Part shown: piece after piece, positions 25,124-34,289 of the stretch | How the letters are laid out: every line of letters starts with the position of its first letter | Position numbering within the stretch: position 1 is the stretch's first letter | DNA from: Mesorhizobium sp. YC-39 | GTDB taxonomy: Bacteria > Pseudomonadota > Alphaproteobacteria > Rhizobiales > Rhizobiaceae | NCBI RefSeq assembly: GCF_025753795.1 | Contig: NZ_JAOWPS010000002.1 | Location: 1,310,501 to 1,374,500 of the forward strand | Direction of reading: 5' to 3' | Length of the DNA stretch: 64,000 nucleotides | Made by a program: the position numbers and the translations under genes | The notes under the pieces: generated by a model | Database searches by the model: none | Seen by the model: the letters and a program-made list of their open reading frames with translations, nothing else | What the model was told of the DNA's origin: nothing

Positions 25124-25879
25124 CTACTTCCCGGACGCCCAGGCCGCCAATTGCCGCCACAGTGGCGCATAACCCTGCCACTCGACGAAAGCGGCCGGCG
25201 CCCAGTGCGGCGCGCAATCCGAGGTGAAGGCGACGCTCCTGCCCTTGCCGTACTGGCCGGCGACGATCAGCGGGTCATCGCCGACCTTCGCGACCACCGT
25301 GGCGCCGCTTTTCGGCTTCACACGGTTGTAGCCGAGCAGATGCGGCCAGACCGGCCCGAGGCCGGCGACGATCGGATGTGCCGTCTTGAGGATCTGCGGC
25401 GTCACGCCTTGCGGAGACTCCACGCGATCGTCCGTCGCGGCGATGTTGACCGGCAGGATCTCCTCGATCGCTGTTCCGGAATACTGGCCTTTGGCCTCGA
25501 TGCCCTGGAACGTCATATAGCCGCCGACCATGACAAAGCCGCCGCCCGCCGCGACATAGTCGCGAATCGCATGCAGCCTGTTGGGCAAGGCGACCGAACG
25601 GACGAACGTATCGGGATGGAGCAGCAGCGTGTTGGCGCCGACATCGCTCAGCATCACGCAATCATAGTGCGACAATGCTTTCGCATCGAACGGGAATTCA
25701 CGCGCGGCGACATGGGCAGGCTGGTAATCGACCTGCCAGCCGCCGGTTTCCAGCGCATCGCGCAGCCAGCGGATCCCTTCCGCATATTCCACCGTCGAAA
25801 AACTGTCGAAGCCCTTCTGGTGGGTGCTGTGCACCGTCCATGACTCACCGGCAATCAGAACGCGTCCCGTCGCGGCCAT
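25124..25879 (-). CDS. Glutamine-amidotransferase-like protein (DUF1355/ThuA-like fold)
   Basis: 251-residue cytoplasmic protein. The N-terminus VLIAGESWTVHSTHQKGFDSF and the middle VMLSDVGANTLLL ... YVAAGGGFVMVGGYMTFQG belong to the class I glutamine amidotransferase-like family often annotated as DUF1355. The usual nucleophile elbow GxCxG is not seen, so enzymatic activity is unproven. It ends APLWRQLAAWASGK. It is divergent from the LacI regulator with a palindromic operator region between, so it may be part of that regulon. Function unknown. Confidence 0.75.
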   Translation of the reverse strand: MAATGRVLIAGESWTVHSTHQKGFDSFSTVEYAEGIRWLRDALETGGWQVDYQPAHVAAREFPFDAKALSHYDCVMLSDVGANTLLLHPDTFVRSVALPNRLHAIRDYVAAGGGFVMVGGYMTFQGIEAKGQYSGTAIEEILPVNIAATDDRVESPQGVTPQILKTAHPIVAGLGPVWPHLLGYNRVKPKSGATVVAKVGDDPLIVAGQYGKGRSVAFTSDCAPHWAPAAFVEWQGYAPLWRQLAAWASGK

Positions 25880-25948
25880 TTCCCTCTCCCTGTCGAATTA
25901 TCGCGGCAGCGTTCGCAAAGCCTGCCCGGGAAAAGAGCGTAATTTACG

Positions 25949-25973
25949 AAACCGGTTTAGTAAAGCGGTTTAC
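25949..25973. promoter_or_regulatory. Candidate LacI-family operators
   Basis: Two palindromes side by side: AAACCGGTTT (25949-25958, perfect) and GTAAA-GCGG-TTTAC (25960-25973). The central CG or CCGG in an AT frame is typical of LacI/GalR operators. They lie between the divergent DUF1355 and lacI-like starts. Confidence 0.55.
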
Positions 25974-26030
25974 AAGTCGCATTTCCTGTGCTGAAATCCT
26001 GATTGACAGGGAACATTGGCGAAACCGCCT

Positions 26031-27110
26031 ATGAAGAAGCCTACGGCATCGACGATCAGGAACGTGGCGCACGCGGCCGGCGTGTCGGTCACCACCGTCT
26101 CGCGTCACCTGAACGGCCGTATCAAGCTGCCGGCCGAAACCAGCGAGCGCATCAGCGCGGCGGTGGCGAAGCTGGAATACCGCCCCAACGCCATTGCGCG
26201 GCGCCTGAGCAAAGGCAGCAGTGAAACCATCGGCCTGATCGTCTCCGACATCTCCTACCCGTTTTTCGCCGCCATCGCGAGCGCGGCGGAAGAGGAGGCG
26301 AGCCGCCTCGGCTACAGCCTGGTGATGTTCAACAGCCGCAACATCGCGGCCAAGGAACTGGGCTTCCTGTCGCGCATCGACGACGCGCAGGTCGACGGCA
26401 TCCTGCTGATGACCAACCATCCCGACGATGGCGCGCTGGTCCAGAAGATCAATGCCTGCAGCAACGTCGTGCTGGTCGACGAGGACGTTCCCGGCGCCAT
26501 CGCGCCGCGCCTGTTTGCCGACAATCGTCTCGGCGCCACGCTTGCGACCGAGCATCTTCTGGAGCACGGCCACCGGGCGATCGCCTTTGTCGGCGGACCG
26601 CCGGCACTGCTCAGCAGCAAGGAACGGTTCGGCGCCTTTGCGGACAGTCTCAAATGCCGGGGCCTTGAGGTGAACCCGGACTACGTCTTCTTCGGCGACT
26701 ATGACGAGCAGTCCGGCCTTGACGCATTCCTGCGGTTCGCCTCCCTCGACAATCCGCCGACTGCCATCTTCGCCTCCGCCGACATGCTGGCGCTGGGGAT
26801 TTTGCAAGGCTGCCGCACGCTCGGCATTGCCGTGCCGGTCGATCTATCGCTGGTCGGTTTCGACGACATCCGCAACGTCGACCTTCTCGACCCGCCGCTG
26901 ACGGCCGTGCACCAGTCGGCGGAGGAATTCGGCCGCCGGGCGGTCGGCTTGCTGATCGACCACATCAACGGCGCCGAGATACCGGATGCGGCGCCGGTGG
27001 CGGTGAAGCTCATCGTGCGCCATTCCGTGGCCGCGCCGCGCAAGGCGCATTGGAAACCGACTGGAAACGCTACGGCGGAAAAACGACCGCCGGCAAGAGT
27101 GGGAACTTAA
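26031..27110 (+). CDS. LacI-family transcriptional regulator
   Basis: 359-residue regulator. The N-terminal HTH (STIRNVAHAAGVSVTTVSRHLNG) and hinge (YRPNAIARRLSKG) are typical, followed by a periplasmic-binding-protein-like sensor (TIGLIVSDISYPFFAAI ... VDGILLMTNHP ... LSLVGFDDIRNVDLLDPPLTAV). ATG 26031 is the likely start; a TTG five codons earlier with AGGGA before it is possible. It precedes an ABC transporter/hydrolase operon on the same strand and probably represses it in the absence of the imported substrate. The C-terminal tail after VRHSV is Lys/Pro-rich and not conserved. Confidence 0.9.
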   Translation: MKKPTASTIRNVAHAAGVSVTTVSRHLNGRIKLPAETSERISAAVAKLEYRPNAIARRLSKGSSETIGLIVSDISYPFFAAIASAAEEEASRLGYSLVMFNSRNIAAKELGFLSRIDDAQVDGILLMTNHPDDGALVQKINACSNVVLVDEDVPGAIAPRLFADNRLGATLATEHLLEHGHRAIAFVGGPPALLSSKERFGAFADSLKCRGLEVNPDYVFFGDYDEQSGLDAFLRFASLDNPPTAIFASADMLALGILQGCRTLGIAVPVDLSLVGFDDIRNVDLLDPPLTAVHQSAEEFGRRAVGLLIDHINGAEIPDAAPVAVKLIVRHSVAAPRKAHWKPTGNATAEKRPPARVGT

Positions 27111-27169
27111 TAGAGACGGATCAAATCCGCGAAGACCTGCAGTCAACATCAACAATGGGAGAATTAACA

Positions 27170-28276
27170 ATGATAATCTCGCACTTCGCAAAAGACGCGG
27201 CTGAGATCGCGCTGGAAAAGTTCAACCGCGGTGAGATCGATCGCCGCTCTTTCCTCTTTGCCCTCGGCGGCCTCGGACTTGCGGCCGCCTTCAAGCCTGG
27301 CGTTGCCCAGGCCGACGCCTCCGAAATCGTCGTCTGCAACTGGGGTGGCGCCGCGGTAGATGCCTTTGCCAAGGCCTATGGCGACCCCTTCACCAAGAAG
27401 AGCGGCATGAAGGTGGTGATCGATGGGGCTGGCCCGGCGGTCGGCACCATCCGCGCCATGGTCGAATCCGGCAAGGTCATCTGGGACGCCACCGACGGCG
27501 GCATGATCGACTCGCTGACGCTGGGCAAGGGCAATCTGGTCGAGAAGATCGACTACTCGATCGTCGACAAATCGCAGGTACCGGAGAATTTCGCCGGCGA
27601 GTTCGGCGTCTCGAACTATGTCTATTCGAACGTGCTCGCCTATGACGCCGACGCCACCAAGGGGACAGCACCCACCGGTTGGGCCGACTTCTTCGACACG
27701 GCGAAATTCCCGGGCAAGCGCACCATGTGCAAATGGATCCAGGGCCAGCTCGAATTCGTCCTCATGGCGGACGGCGTCGCGCCCGCCGACCTCTATCCGC
27801 TCGATGTCGACCGGGCGTTCAAGAAGCTGAAGCCGATGCTTGCCGACATCATCTTCTGGGAGGGCGGCGCACAGACGCAGCAATTGTTCCGCGAGGGCGA
27901 AGTGGTGATGGGCAATATCTGGCACACCCGCGCCAACCTTCTCAACAAGGAGACGCCCGACAAGTTCAAGTGGATCTGGGAACAGAACATCCTGTCGGCC
28001 AGCGCCTGGTCGGTTCCCAAGGGCAATCCCGCCGGCAAGAAAGTGTTCGATTTCATCAATTCGACGCTCGATCCGGCCGGCCAGCTCGTGCTGCTGCAGA
28101 TCATGGGCAATGGGCCTTCCAACCCCAAGACGCTGGCCTTGATGACGCCGGAGGATGCCAAGGTCAATCCGACGACCAAAGAGAATGCGGCCTCACAGAT
28201 CATGCTCAACCCGGCCTACTACGCCGAACATGAGACCGAGCTCCAGAACAAGTATCTGGATTTCATCTCGAGCTGA
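27170..28276 (+). CDS. Spermidine/putrescine-type ABC substrate-binding protein (PotD-like)
   Basis: 368-residue periplasmic binding protein. Start ATG 27170 has GGGAGA at a good distance. The N-terminus carries a Tat-like motif DRRSFLFALGGLGLAAA and cleavage near AQADA. The mature part begins IVVCNWGGAAVDAFAKAYGDPF, the pattern of the PotD/extracellular solute-binding family 1/6 group for polyamines, opines and related amines. Its operon contains a deiminase/amidinotransferase-type protein, so an amidino or guanidino compound is a plausible ligand (inference). Confidence 0.88.
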   Translation: MIISHFAKDAAEIALEKFNRGEIDRRSFLFALGGLGLAAAFKPGVAQADASEIVVCNWGGAAVDAFAKAYGDPFTKKSGMKVVIDGAGPAVGTIRAMVESGKVIWDATDGGMIDSLTLGKGNLVEKIDYSIVDKSQVPENFAGEFGVSNYVYSNVLAYDADATKGTAPTGWADFFDTAKFPGKRTMCKWIQGQLEFVLMADGVAPADLYPLDVDRAFKKLKPMLADIIFWEGGAQTQQLFREGEVVMGNIWHTRANLLNKETPDKFKWIWEQNILSASAWSVPKGNPAGKKVFDFINSTLDPAGQLVLLQIMGNGPSNPKTLALMTPEDAKVNPTTKENAASQIMLNPAYYAEHETELQNKYLDFISS

Positions 28277-28296
28277 CCGCACGCCAACAGAGGAAA

Positions 28297-28323
28297 GGGC
28301 TGCCGCCGGCAAGGCGGCGGCCC
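28297..28323 (+). other. Hairpin between binding-protein and permease genes
   Basis: GGGCTGCCGCC/GGCGGCGGCCC, 11-bp stem with one G-T pair and loop GGCAA, 20 bases after the SBP stop. Such hairpins protect the upstream message and lower permease expression. Confidence 0.6.
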
Positions 28324-28346
28324 GAATCTGACGCGAAATTGATCCG

Positions 28347-29189
28347 ATGCGAAATTTCAAGACAACAGCCCTGCTGCTGACGGTTCCCGCCAGCCTGGTG
28401 GCGATCGGGCTCTATGCGGCGCCGATCCTGCAGGTTCTGGCGTTGAGCCTGACCGAGCCAAAGTTCGGGCTGGCCAACTATCAGAGCCTGTTCGCCAACG
28501 CCGCGGTCGGACGCGTGGTGATGACGACGCTCAAAGTGTCGGTCATGACGACGGTGCTGACCGTGCTGGCGAGCTATATCGTCGCCTTCGCCATTATCCA
28601 CATGTCGGCCGGCTGGCGCCGCATCTCGCTTTTCCTGGTGCTGGTGCCGTTCTGGATATCGGTGCTGGTCAGGGCGTTTTCCTGGATCACCATCCTGCGC
28701 CGGCGCGGCGTCCTCAACAGCACCTTGATGGATACGGGCGTCATCTCGACGCCGCTCGACCTGGTCTACAATCTCTTCGGCGTCACCATCGGCATGGTCC
28801 ACTACATGATGCCGTTCGCCATTCTTTTGCTCTACGCCAATTTGTCTGACATCGACCGCCGCATCATGCAGGCGGCGCGCTCGCTGGGCGCGCGCCCGGC
28901 GACGATCTTCTGGCGCGTCTGGCTGCCGCTCAGCCTGCCCGGCATCGCGCTGGCGACCTTGTTCGTCTTCGTCTTCTCGCTCGGCTTCCTGGTCACGCCC
29001 GCTCTCCTCGGCGCCGGCAAGACCCTGATGATCGCCGAATACATCTCGGTGCAGATTTCAAGCACCTCGCGCTGGGACCTCGCGACATCGCTGTCGACCA
29101 TGTTGCTGCTGGTGGTCGGCATCATCGTCTTTGCCGCCATGCGCAGCCCGGCGCTGCGCGCCGCCTTCGTCGCGAGGCCGCAGCAATGA
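28347..29189 (+). CDS. ABC transporter permease, PotB-like
   Basis: 280-residue inner membrane protein with about six TM segments and the EAA loop (RIMQAARSLGARPATIFWRVWLPLSLPG) near residues 175-200, which contacts the ATPase. N-terminus starts with a hydrophobic helix (ALLLTVPASLVAIGLYAAPILQ). It pairs with the next permease, whose start overlaps its stop by four bases. Confidence 0.92.
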   Translation: MRNFKTTALLLTVPASLVAIGLYAAPILQVLALSLTEPKFGLANYQSLFANAAVGRVVMTTLKVSVMTTVLTVLASYIVAFAIIHMSAGWRRISLFLVLVPFWISVLVRAFSWITILRRRGVLNSTLMDTGVISTPLDLVYNLFGVTIGMVHYMMPFAILLLYANLSDIDRRIMQAARSLGARPATIFWRVWLPLSLPGIALATLFVFVFSLGFLVTPALLGAGKTLMIAEYISVQISSTSRWDLATSLSTMLLLVVGIIVFAAMRSPALRAAFVARPQQ

Positions 29190-29989
29190 AGCCACGACGC
29201 ATCATCGAGGTCGGTCTGCCGCGCCTTTTGGCCTGGTGCCTGCTCGGCTTCCTGTTCGTGCCGATCCTGGTGGTGATCCCGGTCGCGCTCACCGACCGCG
29301 ATTACCTGTCGCTGCCGCAGGACGGCATGTCGATGCAGCATTTCGCGGCACTGGCCGACTGGAGCAAGGGCTGGCTGCCGAGCATGCTGACCAGCGCCGG
29401 CATCGCGCTTGCCTGCGCCGCGATCGCCACAGTGCTCGGCGTCGCCTTCGCCGTCGGCGCCTGGGCGGCGGGCGGCTGGTGGCCGTCGCTGATGCGTATC
29501 CTGCTTTTGTCGCCAATGATCGTGCCGCCGATCATCTACGCCGTCGGCATGGTGAAGCTGTGGGCGCGTCTGTCGCTGCTCGACAGCTATACCGGCGTCA
29601 TCCTGGTGCATGTCGTGCTGGCCCTGCCGCTGACGGTGCTTGCCATCGGCGCGTCGCTCTCCAATCTCGACCAGCGGCTGGTGCAGGCGGCGAGAAGCCT
29701 CGGCGCCAGGCCGATGACCGTGTTCGGCAAGGTGATCCTGCCGAACATCGTTCCCGGCGTTGCCGCCGGCGCCCTGCTCGCCTTCGTCTCCTCCTGGGAC
29801 GAGATCACGGTGACGCTGTTCATCACCGGACGCGCCGTCGTCACCCTGCCGCGCCGCATCTGGACGAGCATCCAAGATGCGGTCGATCCGGCGCTGGCGG
29901 CGATCGCCACCGTCCTGCTTGTCATCACCGTGCTGGCGCTGGTCGCACGCGCGCTGGTCGAGCAACGGCAACGGCAACGGAAGTTCTAG
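29186..29989 (+). CDS. ABC transporter permease, PotC-like
   Basis: 267-residue permease with an N-terminal TM (LLAWCLLGFLFVPILVVIPV) and an EAA loop (RLVQAARSLGARPMTVFGKVILPNIVPG). The ATGA overlap with the preceding permease shows coupling. It forms the heterodimeric channel of the importer with the 28347 gene; the ATPase lies beyond an intervening enzyme gene. Confidence 0.92.
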   Translation: MKPRRIIEVGLPRLLAWCLLGFLFVPILVVIPVALTDRDYLSLPQDGMSMQHFAALADWSKGWLPSMLTSAGIALACAAIATVLGVAFAVGAWAAGGWWPSLMRILLLSPMIVPPIIYAVGMVKLWARLSLLDSYTGVILVHVVLALPLTVLAIGASLSNLDQRLVQAARSLGARPMTVFGKVILPNIVPGVAAGALLAFVSSWDEITVTLFITGRAVVTLPRRIWTSIQDAVDPALAAIATVLLVITVLALVARALVEQRQRQRKF

Positions 29990-30036
29990 TTCAAACACCC
30001 CGATCGTCGGGACCATTCGAAAGGAAAGGAATACCC

Positions 30037-31044
30037 ATGAGCACCGCGATGAGCGACAACGAGTACCGGGAGAACAAGTTCTTCAGCATCTTCGGCTCCG
30101 TTCCGGAACCGGGCTTCGACACGGCTGAGGAGCAGATCCCGGTATGGGGCCGCCATTGGGGCTGCTCGAACGATGTCGGCAAGCTGCGCGCCGTTCTGAT
30201 GCATCGCCCCGGCGACGAGCTTTCCGTCGTCGAGAACAAGCCGATGCCCGAGGTCGGTGGTTTCGGCGATCCGGAAAAAGGCTGGTATTGGATGGGCCGC
30301 ACCATGCCCGATTTGCCGGCCATGCAGCGCGCCCATGACGAATTCACCGGCCTGCTGCGTTCGGAAGGCGTCGATGTCATCCTCGTCGACAAGGCCGCCC
30401 CCGGCGCGATGAAGCAGATCTATACGCGCGACAGCGTCATCGGCATTCCGGGTGGCGCCATCGTCACGCGCCTGGCGCGGCGGGTGCGCCGCGGCGAGGA
30501 ATTGCCGGTGACCCGGGCGCTGGCCAAGGCCGGATGCCCGATCCTCGGCACCATCCACGGCTCGGCCGTCTTCGAAGGTGGTGGCTTTGCCTTCATCGAT
30601 TCCAAGACCGCCGTCTGCACGGTCTCCATCGCCTGCAATCCGGAAGGCGTGCGGCAGGTCGAAAGTATCCTCGCCGGCCTCGGCGTGACGCTGATCAAGG
30701 TGCCGATGCCCGGATACCGTATTCACATCGACGGCGCTTTCATTATGGTCGACGTTGAGACGGCGATCGTCAATGTCAACGAACTGCCCTACCCGTTCAT
30801 CGAATATCTGGAGAAGCGCGGCATCAAGATGATCGAACTGCCTCCCGAGGACAGCGCCATGTCGCTCAACTGCCTGGCCGTCGCGCCCGGTCGCGTGATC
30901 ATGCATGGCAGCCGCTCGAAGCGTCTGGCCGACAGGCTCGACGCCGCCGGGATCACCGTGCTGACCTGCAATTACGAGACGGTCGAGCTTGGCGGCGGCG
31001 GCCTGCATTGTTCGACGGCGCCGCTGATCAGGGACCCGATCTGA
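30037..31044 (+). CDS. Amidinotransferase/arginine-deiminase superfamily protein (DDAH-like)
   Basis: 335-residue protein of the pentein (guanidino-group modifying) fold. Visible signature parts: LRAVLMHRPGDEL near residue 50, YTRDSVIGIPGGAIV, EGGGFAFID, the catalytic His in GYRIHIDGAFIMVD, and the terminal catalytic Cys in GGGGLHCSTAPLIRD (Cys near residue 327). This is the pattern of N,N-dimethylarginine dimethylaminohydrolase and related deiminases. ATG 30037 follows an AAGGAAAGGA Shine-Dalgarno. It is placed between permease and ATPase genes, so its substrate is probably what the transporter brings in. Exact guanidino substrate unknown. Confidence 0.85.
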   Translation: MSTAMSDNEYRENKFFSIFGSVPEPGFDTAEEQIPVWGRHWGCSNDVGKLRAVLMHRPGDELSVVENKPMPEVGGFGDPEKGWYWMGRTMPDLPAMQRAHDEFTGLLRSEGVDVILVDKAAPGAMKQIYTRDSVIGIPGGAIVTRLARRVRRGEELPVTRALAKAGCPILGTIHGSAVFEGGGFAFIDSKTAVCTVSIACNPEGVRQVESILAGLGVTLIKVPMPGYRIHIDGAFIMVDVETAIVNVNELPYPFIEYLEKRGIKMIELPPEDSAMSLNCLAVAPGRVIMHGSRSKRLADRLDAAGITVLTCNYETVELGGGGLHCSTAPLIRDPI

Positions 31045-31076
31045 CATGGTCCCGTCCGATATGGTCCCGAACTGAC

Positions 31077-32153
31077 ATGGCATTGCTGGTCATCGACGAT
31101 CTGGCAAAGACCTATGACAAGGTCACCGCCTTGACTGGGATCAACCTCTCGGTCGAGGCGGGAGAGTTCGTCACCTTGCTCGGGCCCTCGGGGTCCGGCA
31201 AGACGACGCTTCTGATGTCGCTGGCCGGCTTCACTACGCCGAGCAAGGGCATGATCAGCCTCGATGGCAAGGACATCACCCATGTCGACCCCGAGGACCG
31301 CAATTTCGGCTTCGTCTTCCAGGGTTATGCGCTGTTTCCCCATCTCACCGTCGCCAACAACATCGCCTTCTCGCTCAGGGTCCGCAAATGGGAGAAGGCG
31401 AAGATCGCGGCACGGGTGACCGAGATGCTGTCGCTGGTCGGTCTCGACAATCTGGCCGAGCGCAAGCCGCGCGAACTGTCCGGCGGCCAGCAACAGCGTG
31501 TCGCCATCGCGCGCGCCTTGGCCTTCGGGCCGCGCATCCTGCTTCTCGACGAGCCGCTCTCGGCCCTCGACCGCATGCTGCGCGAAACGATGCAGAAGGA
31601 ATTGAAGCGGCTGCATCGCGAGACCGGAGTGACCTTCGTCTATGTCACCCACGATCAGGAAGAAGCGATCGCCATGTCCGATCGCATCGCCGTGTTCAAC
31701 CATGGCCGCATCATCGAGATCGGACCGCCGCGCGACCTCTACAAGAAACCGTCGACGCGCTTCGTCGCCGGCTTTCTCGGCGAGAACAATTTTCTAAGCG
31801 GCCACCGCGCCGATGACGATGAGACGATGGTCGAGGCGTTCGGCACCCGCTTCGGCTTTCCCCTGGCCAAAAGCCGCGAATGGCCCGGCGACAGTCTGAC
31901 CGTATGGGTGCGCCCCGAGGACATCCGCATCGGCCAGGCAATCGGGGAGGAGGTCGGCTTTCGCGCGACGGTGGTCGAGAACTCCTTTGTCGGCGCGCTC
32001 GAGCGCATCCTGCTCAGGACAGCGACCGGCGAACAGATGGTGGCGACGCTGCGTTCGGAGGCAGCCGTCGCCGCCTTGCCGGGGCAGATCATCGACTGCC
32101 GGATTGACCCGTCCGCCATCGGTGTCCTGCCGAACGAAACTTCGGGGCTTTGA
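31077..32153 (+). CDS. ABC transporter ATP-binding protein, PotA-like
   Basis: 358-residue ATPase: Walker [10 protein letters not shown] at about 37-45, Q loop [10 protein letters not shown], signature LSGGQQQR, Walker [13 protein letters not shown], switch His THDQEEA, then a C-terminal TOBE domain with [11 protein letters not shown]. Several in-frame starts exist; ATG 31077 gives the normal family N-terminus ([13 protein letters not shown]). It energises the PotB/PotC-like permeases upstream. Confidence 0.92.
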   Translation: MALLVIDDLAKTYDKVTALTGINLSVEAGEFVTLLGPSGSGKTTLLMSLAGFTTPSKGMISLDGKDITHVDPEDRNFGFVFQGYALFPHLTVANNIAFSLRVRKWEKAKIAARVTEMLSLVGLDNLAERKPRELSGGQQQRVAIARALAFGPRILLLDEPLSALDRMLRETMQKELKRLHRETGVTFVYVTHDQEEAIAMSDRIAVFNHGRIIEIGPPRDLYKKPSTRFVAGFLGENNFLSGHRADDDETMVEAFGTRFGFPLAKSREWPGDSLTVWVRPEDIRIGQAIGEEVGFRATVVENSFVGALERILLRTATGEQMVATLRSEAAVAALPGQIIDCRIDPSAIGVLPNETSGL

Positions 32154-32188
32154 GCCGGCAAACATATCTCGCTGCAGAAAGAGAAAAA

Positions 32189-32863
32189 ATGATCAAGGCG
32201 ACACCTTTCGATTTCCCCTATGATGGCAAGCTGGTGCCTGGAAATACCGCCCTGATCGTCATCGACCTGCAGGAGGATTTCCTGTCGACTACAGGCTATT
32301 TCGCCAGGCAGGGTTACGATCCCTCGCCATTGCGAGCCATCCTGCCGACGGTAAACCGCCTGATCGCTGCCGCCCGCGCGGCGGGCATGAAAATCATCCA
32401 CACAAGGCAAGGCTACCGGGCCGACATGGCCGACATGACGCCTTACGAGAAATGGCGCCGCAAGCGGGCCGGCCTCGAGGGAACCGACATCCTGCTGCGT
32501 TCAAGCCCCGGCTTCCAGATCGTTCCCGAGATCGATGTCGCGGCTGAAGACATCATCGTCGACAAGACCTGCAACGGCGCCTTCACCTACACCGATTTCG
32601 AACACGTGCTGCGCGCGCAAGGCATCACCCATCTCATGTTTTCGGGATGCACGACCGATGTCTGCGTGCATACCACCTTGCGCGAGGCCTGCGACCGGAA
32701 CTTTCAGTGCCTGACCATCTCGGATGCCTGCGCCAGCGGCGACAGACAAGCGCATGAGGCCGCGCTGCACATGGTGACGGTCGAGAATGGCATCTTCGGC
32801 GCACTGACGGATTCGAGCGCCGTCATCGCCGCGCTATCGCAACTCTCCGGCAAGGGACACTGA
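32189..32863 (+). CDS. Isochorismatase-family cysteine hydrolase (RutB/biuret-hydrolase-like)
   Basis: 224-residue hydrolase. The catalytic triad of the family is visible: Asp in ALIVIDLQEDF, Lys in IIVDKTCNGAF and Cys in FSGCTTDVCVHTT. The surrounding pattern (GY..QGYD near residue 45, IIHTRQGYRADMADM, terminal VENGIFGALTDS) resembles the ureidoacrylate/biuret amidohydrolase branch more than true isochorismatases. It probably hydrolyses an amide or carbamoyl product of the operon's pathway, releasing ammonia. Start ATG 32189 follows a purine-rich AAAGAGAAAAA. Confidence 0.85.
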   Translation: MIKATPFDFPYDGKLVPGNTALIVIDLQEDFLSTTGYFARQGYDPSPLRAILPTVNRLIAAARAAGMKIIHTRQGYRADMADMTPYEKWRRKRAGLEGTDILLRSSPGFQIVPEIDVAAEDIIVDKTCNGAFTYTDFEHVLRAQGITHLMFSGCTTDVCVHTTLREACDRNFQCLTISDACASGDRQAHEAALHMVTVENGIFGALTDSSAVIAALSQLSGKGH

Positions 32864-32864
32864 G

Positions 32865-33197
32865 ATGTCGGGCGAGACTGCTGGCACACCGGCCGCGACC
32901 AGCCGGCTTTACATTTCGCTGATGCGGTTGACGGACAAGGGGCTGGCGGAACTAGCCGGCAGCCCCGATCGCCGGAAGATCAGCGAGGAGCGGGTCGCGG
33001 CCCTCGGCGGCAAATCCATCGCTTTCTATGCCACGCTTGGCGCCTATGACTTCGTCCAGGTCTTCGAAATGCCTGACAACGAGGCCATGCTGCAATATGT
33101 GCTCACGGCCCGGCGGGACGGCTTCGTCGAGCCGCTTATTCTGCCGGCATTCGATCCGCAAACCTACGGCGCAATTGTCGAGCGCGTCCTGAAGTAA
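32865..33197 (+). CDS. GYD-domain protein
   Basis: 110-residue cytoplasmic protein of the GYD family (LYISLMRLTDKGLAEL ... LGAYDFVQVFEMPDNEAMLQYVLTARRDGFVEPLILPAF). The eponymous Gly-Tyr-Asp is GAYDF-like here. Ferredoxin-like fold, function not established. It begins one base after the isochorismatase stop and is the last gene of the operon; it ends 9 bases from the convergent LLM gene. Confidence 0.8.
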   Translation: MSGETAGTPAATSRLYISLMRLTDKGLAELAGSPDRRKISEERVAALGGKSIAFYATLGAYDFVQVFEMPDNEAMLQYVLTARRDGFVEPLILPAFDPQTYGAIVERVLK

Positions 33198-33206
33198 CGA
33201 CCGCTC

Positions 33207-34148
33207 TCAGCCGACCCGCACGTCCTGCGCCACGCGCGAGGCAAACGCGCCCGGCTGCGGAACCTCGGCCTCGCGGCGCGCCAGCGAATTGCGCAAGAGT
33301 GCGATCGTTTCGCGCGCGCCGAACGCGATCTCGCGCGGCCTGTCGACGCCAACGATCATGAACTCCTGGATACCCAAAGCCGCGTAGGGGAGCAGTGACA
33401 GCGCGACCTGCGCCGGCGGCCCGGCGATCTCGACCGCCTTTTGGCAGGAGGCTGCATTGCCCGCCGAACCAATCCGGACGGGAAGCGCGAAGCGCAGCCT
33501 ACCGGCCCGGCCATGCTCGGCGGCGGCGCTACGCACCCGCTCCATCAATTGCCGGATCTCGTCGAGCGAGCCTGGCGTGAGCTCGAAGACATCGGCATGC
33601 CGGCCGGCCACTTTCAGCGCCGTTCCGGACTGTCCGCCCATGCGGATGGTCACATCGGCGCCATGTGGCCCCTTGCGCGGCACATAACCGCCCTTGATGC
33701 TGTAGAAGGCGCCTTCATGGTCGAAGGGCCGGTCGTTCGCCCACAGCCGCTTCAAGAGCACCAGATATTCGTCGATGCGCTGCCAGACGACGGTATGGCC
33801 GACCGGGCGCGTCTCGGCATCGTCGTCGCTCAGCGGCTCGCTGAGCATCCTGAGCGACAGCCGCCCGCCACTTTTCATGTCGAGGCCCGCTAGCTGCCGT
33901 GCCGCCACGGTCGGCTCGATCACGCCAGCCCAATGCGTCAGAACGACTTCCAGCGACGAGGTGCGGCCCAGTGCCTGGGCAGCGAGGTCCATATTGGTCA
34001 GCAATCCGGCCGGATCGTCGACGACGATCTTCTGGAATCCGGCGTCCTCGATAAGCGACAGCTTGGTCGCGGTCTCGACGAAATCGTAGAAAAAGCTGGC
34101 GTTGGCGGGTTGCGTTTTACCGGGAACATGCGTGAACTCGATCGGCAT
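33207..34148 (-). CDS. Luciferase-like (LLM) flavin-dependent monooxygenase, SsuD-like
   Basis: 313-residue TIM-barrel flavoprotein of the alkanesulfonate monooxygenase/nitrilotriacetate group: FVETATKLSLIEDAGFQKIVVDD, LEVVLTHWAGVIEPTVAARQLAGLD, GGRLSLRMLS, WRRIDEYLVLLKRLW-like helix (WQRIDEYLVLLKRLW). ATG 34148 has GGAGGAG six bases upstream, which decides against the earlier ATGs. It uses FMNH2 and O2 to oxidise or desulfonate a small compound. Convergent with the deiminase/hydrolase operon; co-function is suggested only by proximity and by the LLM-isochorismatase pairing known from the Rut pathway. Confidence 0.85.
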   Translation of the reverse strand: MPIEFTHVPGKTQPANASFFYDFVETATKLSLIEDAGFQKIVVDDPAGLLTNMDLAAQALGRTSSLEVVLTHWAGVIEPTVAARQLAGLDMKSGGRLSLRMLSEPLSDDDAETRPVGHTVVWQRIDEYLVLLKRLWANDRPFDHEGAFYSIKGGYVPRKGPHGADVTIRMGGQSGTALKVAGRHADVFELTPGSLDEIRQLMERVRSAAAEHGRAGRLRFALPVRIGSAGNAASCQKAVEIAGPPAQVALSLLPYAALGIQEFMIVGVDRPREIAFGARETIALLRNSLARREAEVPQPGAFASRVAQDVRVG

Positions 34149-34289
34149 TGCCATCTCCTCCATCACGTTGGAAATATGGGCATCACGTTGAATCACGGGC
34201 GCGCGAAAGCGCTCCGGCATTCGGCTCATTCAACTCCGGTACTTCTGAAAGCGGCTATTTCTGAAACGGCAAGCCGCTCGCCGATGAGA

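Noticed and set aside
29131..30036. N-terminal extension of the deiminase-like protein through the permease gene
   Set aside because: The added segment is an out-of-frame reading of the PotC-like gene and is Arg/Ala-rich; ATG 30037 has a strong ribosome site.
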